A stretch of DNA of 64,000 nt. It comes from Plantago ovata. Its lineage: Eukaryota > Streptophyta > Magnoliopsida > Lamiales > Plantaginaceae. Below the pieces are notes generated by a model. The model was given only the letters and a program-made list of their open reading frames with translations, ran no database searches and was not told the origin of the DNA. The stretch's first letter is position 1. The number at the start of each line of letters is the position of its first letter. Both the position numbers and the translations under genes were made by a program. This document shows, piece after piece, positions 57,440-64,000 of this stretch. The stretch lies in NCBI GenBank assembly GCA_028274465.1, contig CM051455.1:105522942-105586941 (forward strand). The letters run 5' to 3'.

Positions 57440-59593
57440 AAGCCGCATACACGTTCTGCAGGAACACCGCTTGCTGATTCAATTGCTGAGATTGACAGAG
57501 TCTACCACCAAAGAAGGCTACTACTTGAAAGGCGTGCACTAGAGGAAATAGAGGAAACCGATTTCTCTGAATCTCTACTTAGTCTCTTCAAGGAAATCGA
57601 CGGAATGGCAGAAGCTAGACCACTGAAGGCATGGGTACAACCCACCAAGGATCGTATGAGGGGACCGGCGATAGTTCTTTCGTCTGCAACCCGAGATCTG
57701 GAGATCAAGAACCACGCATTCCAACAACTTCCGAGGTTCTATGGCTTATCAAGGGAAGATGTGATGGGGTACTTGCACGATATCGATGATTTCGTCAACC
57801 AACTCCCACGACCCGGAGCTGACATAACAACGGATGAGTTGAGGATGAAGGTTTTTGCTATGGGACATGGCGACAGAGCCAAGTCATGGCTGAGTTCTCT
57901 ACCAGCCGGCTCGCTGGACACCTGGGAAAAGGTTTTTTCAGCTTTCATGGAGAAATACTTCCCACACACTCTGACTACCGCGCTTTAGGCGCAAATCACT
58001 GGATTCAAGCAGGACTATGATGAGACCATCTACACCGCGTTCGAAGAGGTTCCAAGATCTCACGAACAAGTGCCCTCACCATGGTTTTGAACTTTCCGAC
58101 CTAGTCCAACACTTCTACAATGGACTAACCTTCGAGAACCAACAAGTGGTGGATTTCCAATGCCGAGGCAATATTTGGGAGGAAACCGCAGAAGCCGTCT
58201 GGGCAGTTTTCGAAAGGCTTGCTAAGGGTTCGCAGTTCAAAGACCCAAGAGAAATGGTTAGGAGACGTGGACCTGAAGCTCCACCGACTCAAGAAGCCCC
58301 TATGTACAGGGGGAATGGGGATCAATTCGAGTACTTTACCAACGAATTGAAGCAAGTCCTCAAGAGCGCCACTGGAACAACTGTTTCGAACGAGGTATGC
58401 CGAATATGCAAGAACTATGGGCATGGGGCTCATATGTGTAGATCGGAGCTGGCATACGATGATGGAAACTGGGCTCGAGGAGGCGAAGAAGAAGCCTTTG
58501 CTACGGAGTTTGGTACTCAAGAAGTTAGCTACGGACAAGACGGTAGGAATCCTCGAGGTGGATTTTGGAGAAGAGGATACCGTAACAATCAGGGATATGC
58601 ACCGGCTAACCAAACTTATGGTCCTAACCAAGACCGTAGTAGGCTGAACTATGGTAATGATCACTGTGAAAACCCCGCTCCGAAAGAGCCACCGAAGTCG
58701 AAATCGGCTCAAGTAATGGAGAACTTGCAGAAGATGGTCGATCACACACAAAGTTTTCTCAAACGTTATGAAGAAGACTCCGAGAAGACTAGGGCAAGGC
58801 TCGATAGGTTGGAAGAAAGAACTAGACTTGCCCATCAAAAGATGCAAGAGTTGATCGACCGAGGAGCAAGTAGGGAGCAAGGCAAACTGCCTAGCAACAC
58901 TGTGAAGACGAATGCCATTACGTTGGCTGGTGATGTACCTGACGGAGTCACCATCAAGAAGGTTGTTAGGTGCGAGTGTTGCATGAAGGAAGCACTTCTA
59001 CAGGCTGAGGAAGAAGAGAAGGGCCTTAGTTCTGACACAAGTGATGAAGAGGAAGAGGATCCCGAACCACTCCCTAAAAGTTTCGATGTTAAGGTAGGGA
59101 TTGGTGAGCTTGAAGATGTCCGTGCCACACTAGATACGGGATCCTACTCAAACATAATTCCTTTGAATGTGTTTGAAAAGAGCAACATTGGGAAACTATC
59201 TGAGCAAAGGGCTATTGTGCAACTGGCGGATGGATCCTTTATGAGACCTGAGGGCGTTGTGAAAATGTGTTGGTCAAGATTGGTGAAGCATCTATATACA
59301 CCAATTTCGTAGTTATGCCGGCATCTGCACCTGGGACGGGGGATGTCATACTCTTAGGGCAAATATTCTTGACCAAGCTACGCTCCGTGATGGAGATCTA
59401 CCAAAGAACTTGCACCATCGAAGTAAATGGCAAGCGACACGTATTGCAAGCCATACCTGATCCACCTGAACCGCCTGATATTACTACTCACTACTGTGGT
59501 CTTGCAGCCTATATTCTTTCTTATTCACCGGTTCGTGGCATGGAGAGGAGATCAATGAAGGGGAAGCCTAGTACCCGCAAAAAGAGGAGATAG
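57440..59593 (+). pseudogene. gag-protease of element E
   Basis: Same polyprotein as in element A. The ATG of A corresponds to AAG at 57440-57442 here, so the start codon is lost. A TAG (57986-57988) replaces the Lys codon of A in the TTALKAQITG block. A 1-bp insertion near 58045 disturbs AFERFQDL. The 431-codon frame 58017-59312 then runs through KCPHHGFELSDLVQHFYNG, the zinc knuckle CRICKNYGHGAHMC, an arginine/asparagine-rich segment (NPRGGFWRRGYRNNQGYAP), a coiled segment and the protease start LDTGSYSNIIPLNVFEKSNI. A 1-bp loss near 59263 shifts the rest of the protease into 59267-59593. It ends STRKKRR. No pol follows. Confidence 0.92.
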
Positions 59594-59636
59594 GCGCAGA
59601 CAGGAGTCGAGTCAAAGACTTTAAACAAAGACGCTA

Positions 59637-59654
59637 TCCGGGAGGCAACCCGGA
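59637..59654 (+). other. Conserved post-gag hairpin (copy in E)
   Basis: TCCGGG, loop AGGCAA, CCCGGA, 44 nt after the protease stop and followed by a T run (ATTTTTTATC). Confidence 0.82.
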
Positions 59655-59839
59655 ATTTTTTATCGCTTTCTTTACTGCTTTTCTGCATGCATTCATTCTT
59701 GAACTATTTGCTTCTCATATGCGAATTTGTTCATGTGTGTGTCGTATGTGCTTTTGTTTGAGTGAGATTTTTCGAGTGGTTTTTTGAAAAAATCAGTTTC
59801 GGGGATTAAAACCGCATTTTCTGACGTCGGAGACCGTCT

Positions 59840-59900
59840 CCCCGCATTGGGGAGCACGGGACGAACCGCCCCGCACGTGGGGCGAACCGCCCCACGGCCC
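59840..59900. repeat. GCG-N3-CGC palindromes, 3' internal region of E
   Basis: GTGGGGCG-AAC-CGCCCCAC (59877-59894) is perfect, with a partial copy (ACG-AAC-CGCCCCG) just before it. The AAC centre is the same as in the E LTR (56390-56420). Confidence 0.82.
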
Positions 59901-60651
59901 CAGATCTTCAAAAACGCAGATTTCAACCCCAAAACCTTATTTTCTTCATTCTTCTTCATCCATACTCCCAAAAAACCCCAAAAGTGCGATTTTGCTTCTA
60001 AATCTTCATAACTTCTTCATTTCTTGACCAAATTGAGTGTTCTTTAGCTTAATTCGAAGCCTATTACATGATCTATCATCCTATCCGAACAGATTTCATC
60101 CTAATTCGTTAGATTTGCATATCTGAGGTATCATCTTTAAGAACCCTAATTTTCGAATTTGGGGGTTTTCTAATTTGAGCTTCAATTATGCTTGTTTGAT
60201 GCATGAGTATGTTGTTTATATGATTAGACATGTTATTTACTATCAATTGCATGCTCAATTTTGCTTGAATTGTTGATTTGGGTATTTTGCTATTAGATGA
60301 TATATCTTGTTATGCATTATGTCTTTATCTTTGATTTCTAGCATATGGATATGTTTATTGGTGTAATGTTGGTGGATTTGACGATAGAATTCTTATTAGT
60401 TGAGAATGAGGATTTATGCTGGTAGAATTTTTGCGCTGCTATGGTATGAATTGAAACCTTGTTATCAAGGTTATTGGTTGTCTAGTAAGAGCATGATGTG
60501 ATGTATTGCATGTAGTAGTTACGTTGATATGTTGCATGATGAAGAAGCTAGGCTAGACATTGCGGTTTGGGGAGTTCGATTGTTGATTTTATCACTTGTG
60601 TGTTTCATTTTTACACTAGTATGTATTTGAGTCAGTTTTGAGTCATTCGAG
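59901..60651 (+). other. Noncoding stretch of element E
   Basis: About 750 bp of AT-rich sequence between palindromes and the conserved module. It is homologous to 1600-2330 of element A on the other strand. No ORF supported. Confidence 0.55.
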
Positions 60652-61447
60652 GTGCTAACAGCTGTTTGTAGGTACCATACCAAGGGGAAGGAGCATTCCT
60701 GTATGATCGCTGTGAAGAACCATGTCAAGGAAGGTGATCTCGCTAGATGTGCATTCGAGCCAAGGGGTTTGGCAACAACGTCGTGGATTATCCAAGAGGA
60801 GGAGCTAGAGTACGCCTGGAGTAAGGACTCCTATGCCTATTCATGCACCACCGAAGGGTCAGAAACCACTATTATGTCAGCACTCCATCACGAGGACTGC
60901 AGAGTTGGAGTGAACAAGAAGGCACCGGGACAGTCTTGCCGCGACGGATTCGATCTTGAGTCCGAAGTTGCTCGAAGGTTCCGAAGCGCTAGCTTGGTTC
61001 CAAAACGTAATGACATGGGTACCCAGCACCTTGTTGGGGTGCACCTTGCCTGCCTCTAAAGTGAGCATCATATAGACATCGGTCGGATCCACGGTGGAGA
61101 ATGTGGACAAAATTGGAGAAAAAGGTAGAAGACTTCTGAGTGTCCAAGCAGCTTACTGAAACCTTCTCGAGGTGTAAAACGTTGGAGGGGGAGGTCCTGA
61201 TACCACTGCCCTTTCCCCTTCAACAGTTCACATCCTATTGGAGGGCTCCAGGATGGAGGATTCCATAACAGCGACGACTACTCTTGAGAATTCTACCTGC
61301 CACTACAACTCTACTAGTGAGGATGTGCGTGAAAGTAGTGACAATGAAGGCCATACGGGCAATGATGATCCTGATAGAGGAGTTGTTCCTGTCCAGCCTA
61401 TAAGTGGAACTACCGCACTTACCAGAAGACCTGATGACACCCTATAA
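60652..61447 (+). pseudogene. Conserved non-gag coding-like module of element E
   Basis: Two open stretches, 60652-61059 (135 codons) and 61238-61447 (69 codons, MEGSRMEDSITATTTLENS...), match the module in element A at 1599-692. No known domain recognised. The reverse strand is also open (60877-61110, MSTFSTVDPTDVYMMLTLEA), with a parallel open reading in A. Between the two halves the reverse strand shows a degenerate iMet primer site (TGGTATCAGG) near 61197-61206. Coding status and direction remain open. Confidence 0.5.
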
Positions 61448-61559
61448 AGCTCACAGAGGAGGCCCAATAACCCACAAGCAGCATACTCAGCCGACCGAGG
61501 CCAAACCATGGGGTAACATCTAGTATCACATCTTATTTTCTCATTTTTCTTACTGCTAG

Positions 61560-62470
61560 GGACTAGCGTAAATTTCATGAGGGGGGATGGGATTTAAGTG
61601 ATCTGATGTTGTTAGTTTGGAGCTTGGTAATGGTAGGATGAGTAAAGTACCTCACATGCTTTATCCGTCTGCATTTGCATTTGCACGTTTACTGCTTTCT
61701 TAGATTTTTTAGGTTGCATTCACTACATTCATCCTAGGATAGTTTTGCATGTTTTATATGGAGGTTATTGCCGAATTTTTTGAACTTTTTTATTGGGTAG
61801 ACCAACCAACTATGTCATTAATCGTATGCTTCATCTCTATGAATTTGTTGAGGTTTTTCTCGCTTGGCTTGTCACATTTATGTATTGCACTTAGTTGAGC
61901 TAGGTAGTCTCGACATCACTTAGTGGTGTTTTCTCTACTGCGGTTCACGAAGGCCTTTATAATAGGATGATGCATGTTAGAGTCTTATGGTTGTTTTCCC
62001 GAGTAATTATGTACCTAAGAGGCAACAAGTCTTCACCATGCTTTGGGATTGCTAAATGCCTAGGAAGGAGGTAGTGTGAGGTTGTGTGATCCTTTGTTTA
62101 TAACCTATTCTTCCGAATAGGTTTGGGGAGGGGGTTACACCATCGTAGACTTGTTTCTGTTTTTCATTTTCGTATCGTGAGTTTATTTTTCCTTTTTCCG
62201 TAAATTTTTTACTCCAACCTATTCTTTCGAATAGGTTTGGGGAAGTCGTGTGAGTCTTTTTGTTTCTCTCTTTGTTATGCTACTACTGGCTAGAAAAAAA
62301 TCGAAGAAAAAAAAGGGAAAATTCCGGAAAAAAGAAAAAAAAAAGAGAAAGAAAAAGAATCTGGAAAGAAAAAAAAGAAAAAAAAAAGAAAAGACCCCAA
62401 AAAAGCAAAGAAGGGTCCAAAACAGAAAGCCAAATAGCAGTTTAGCAAAGTGTTGAGTCTTTTCCATTTT
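61560..62470 (+). repeat. 3' tail of element E
   Basis: Starts near GAGGGGGGATGGG (61580-61592). Hairpin/G-run modules at 62102-62134 and 62216-62244. Purine tract about 62293-62392. Inverted pair GACCC (62393-62397) and GGGTC (62413-62417). It is joined to LTR sequence at about 62470 through a TTGTA-like microhomology, so the last part of the tail and the start of the LTR are deleted. Confidence 0.8.
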
Positions 62471-62910
62471 TGTATTGATCATTATGCACAGTTGGACACT
62501 AGTCGACCATCAGACCAATTATCTTCGTAGTGTTGAATAATTACGGAACACATTAGGACAATCGTGATTGACTAGTCAGACCAGATTATCTTCGTAGTGC
62601 TTAATACTTGCAACAGGACACTAGATTGATTCAAAGATCTCTATGCAAGACCGAGGAATTTATGCATGATTATCGACCCATTATGCTAAGAAGGACCATA
62701 CTATCACCAATCTCCATTATCTGCTAGAAACCCCCTATTGCTATCTCTCTGCTGTTTTTATATTCTAAATTAGATTTGATAAAGCTAGTTATAGTCTTGA
62801 GAGAACGACACTCGAGTCATTCTACTACTACACTACGGTTTTCGTTGTAGTTGTGGTTTGTCTTTGGCTAAATACAAATTTATTTGATTGACCTTGACAA
62901 CGTTTCATCA
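62471..62910 (+). repeat. Truncated 3' LTR of element E
   Basis: Matches only the last 440 bp of the 5' LTR (about 56856-57295) and ends CGTTTCATCA. The first 820 bp or so of the LTR, with TATA box and palindromes, are missing. Confidence 0.92.
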
Positions 62911-64000
62911 TATACAAGCTTCAGTAGAATGACTCGAGTGTCGTTGTCAAGGTCAATCAAATAAATTTGTATTTAGCCAAAGGCAAACCACAACTACAAC
63001 GAAAACCGTAGTGTAGTAGTAGAATGACTCGAGTGTCGTTCTCTCAGGACTATAACTAGCTTTATCAAATCTAATTTAGAATATAAAAACAGCAGACAGA
63101 TTGCAATAGGGGGTTTCTAGCAGATAATGGAGATTGGTGATAGTATGGTCCTTCTTAGCATAATGGGTCGATAATCATGCATAAATTCCTCGGTCTTGCA
63201 TAGAGATCTTTGAATCAATCTAGTGTCCTGTTGCAAGTATTAAGCACTACGAAGATAATCTGGTCTGACTAGTCAATCACGATTGTCCTAATGTGTTCCG
63301 TAATTATTCAACACTACGAAGATAATTGGTCTGACGGTCGACTAGTGTCCAATTGTGCATAATGATCAATACAACATACGAGAATTTTGGTTACAACTGA
63401 TCAACGAAATAAAGCAATGACACGGAGTATAATGCGCGATATAGCCATTAGCATGATTATCTTCCCTCGCTAAGAATTCACATACTACCACCAATGATAA
63501 GTTTAGCTACTCATAATAGGTATGCAATCAACAGATATCATAGAAGAAAACATGTTGAAAGAATATAAAATAAGTAGAATAAAACTTGTAAGATACAAAG
63601 TTACCGAAGGTTGTCAATCTCCGGATGATTGCGGTCCTACGAGCTCCAAACTGCTATGAAAAAGTATCCCCTAAGCTATGGAACTCCCAGGACAGGCCCC
63701 GGAATGTTCCTACTTAAAACTATAGAGAGAGGTGAGAAAGTAGGCTTGGAAAGATATGATTTTCGGAGAAAAACTGAGCACTATATATAGGCCCCGAATA
63801 AACATTGGGGCGGTTCGCCCGAGGCTGGGGCGGTTCGCCCCCCGGCTTTTTCACGGAATTCTGCATTTTTCGACGCGGATTTGGATTTCTTCACCTTTTC
63901 GGACTCGATTTCAGACTTCTAATGGGCTTCTAACCTCCAGATTCGACCCCTAGACTCCAAATCCTATCCGGAAACCTTCAGATACTCCAAATAGGCTTCT
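62911..64000 (-). repeat. Minus-strand Athila-like LTR, cut by window edge, with rearranged left end
   Basis: 62944 onward is an LTR of the E/G family in reverse orientation. It starts at TTGTCAAGG, so the terminal TGATGAAACG is lost. The 33 bp before it (62911-62943) are filler, of which 62923-62945 is a 23-bp copy of 63018-63040. TATA box at about 63782-63790 and palindromes GGGCG-GTT-CGCCC (63807-63842) are present. The LTR continues beyond 64000. Confidence 0.88.

Larger units (their letters stand above)
56032..62910 (+). mobile_element. Element E: pol-less Athila-like retrotransposon with truncated 3' LTR
   Basis: 5' LTR (56032-57295), primer site, gag-protease (57440-59593), hairpin, palindromes, non-pol module (60652-61447), family tail, and a truncated LTR remnant (62471-62910). 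It inserted into the gag of G (left duplication candidate ATCAG, 56027-56031). The right flank is not G gag but another LTR, so the right side has been rearranged. It is the opposite-strand sister of element A. Confidence 0.9.

Noticed and set aside
1..64000. tRNA or rRNA genes
   Set aside because: The tRNA-like stretches are primer binding sites of 12-18 nt only; no full cloverleaf or rRNA sequence was recognised.

Overview
The window looks like nuclear DNA of a flowering plant, most likely a eudicot. It is about 90 % transposable elements nested inside one another. The only intact protein-coding host gene I can support is a five-exon receptor-like kinase gene on the minus strand (38074-43728). 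The evidence is spliced GT-AG exons, plant-type LTR retrotransposons with tRNA-Asp and tRNA-iMet primer sites, plant LINE reverse transcriptases with zf-RVT and RNase H domains, a Stowaway-like MITE, and a B-lectin/PAN receptor kinase. I did not identify the species.

Left part (1-15377): a pol-less Athila-like Ty3/gypsy element (A, minus, extending off the left edge) sits inside the pol gene of a second Athila-type element (B, plus, 6202-11362). B in turn sits inside a decayed plant LINE (11363-14975, plus).

Middle part (15378-33143): one Ty1/copia element (C, minus) has both LTRs and a TAAGC target-site duplication. It was split by a pol-less gag-protease element of another Athila-like subfamily (D, plus, 20635-27360) and by a solo LTR of the A family (27933-29187, TSD GCAAG).

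Next come a second LINE (minus, about 33441-37766) interrupted by a solo LTR with an ATTAT duplication, then the receptor kinase gene. Its 2.9-kb first intron carries a MITE, a larger terminal-inverted-repeat element and a 95-bp LINE 3'-end insertion.

Right part (about 44400-64000): a Transposase_28/coiled-coil type transposon gene (H, plus) is cut by a copia LTR (F, minus). F is cut by an Athila-like element (G, minus), whose gag is cut by another pol-less element (E, plus, 56032-62910). The window ends in a further minus-strand LTR, which makes a near-perfect inverted repeat of about 430 bp with the broken 3' LTR of E.

The most interesting signal is structural. All Athila-like subfamilies here carry GC-rich palindromes of the form GCG-N3-CGC at two fixed places: in the LTR, in most families just upstream of the TATA box, and again in the 3' internal region. 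The arm sequence differs between subfamilies but mostly matches between the two places within a subfamily. The same elements also share a post-gag RNA hairpin with an invariant AGGCAA loop and compensatory stem changes, and a repeated AACCTATTC/GAATAGGTT hairpin fused to a TGGGGAGG polypurine-like motif. Four copies (A, D, E, G) have gag-protease but no pol, which suggests a parasitic, non-autonomous group that depends on a pol-bearing relative such as B.
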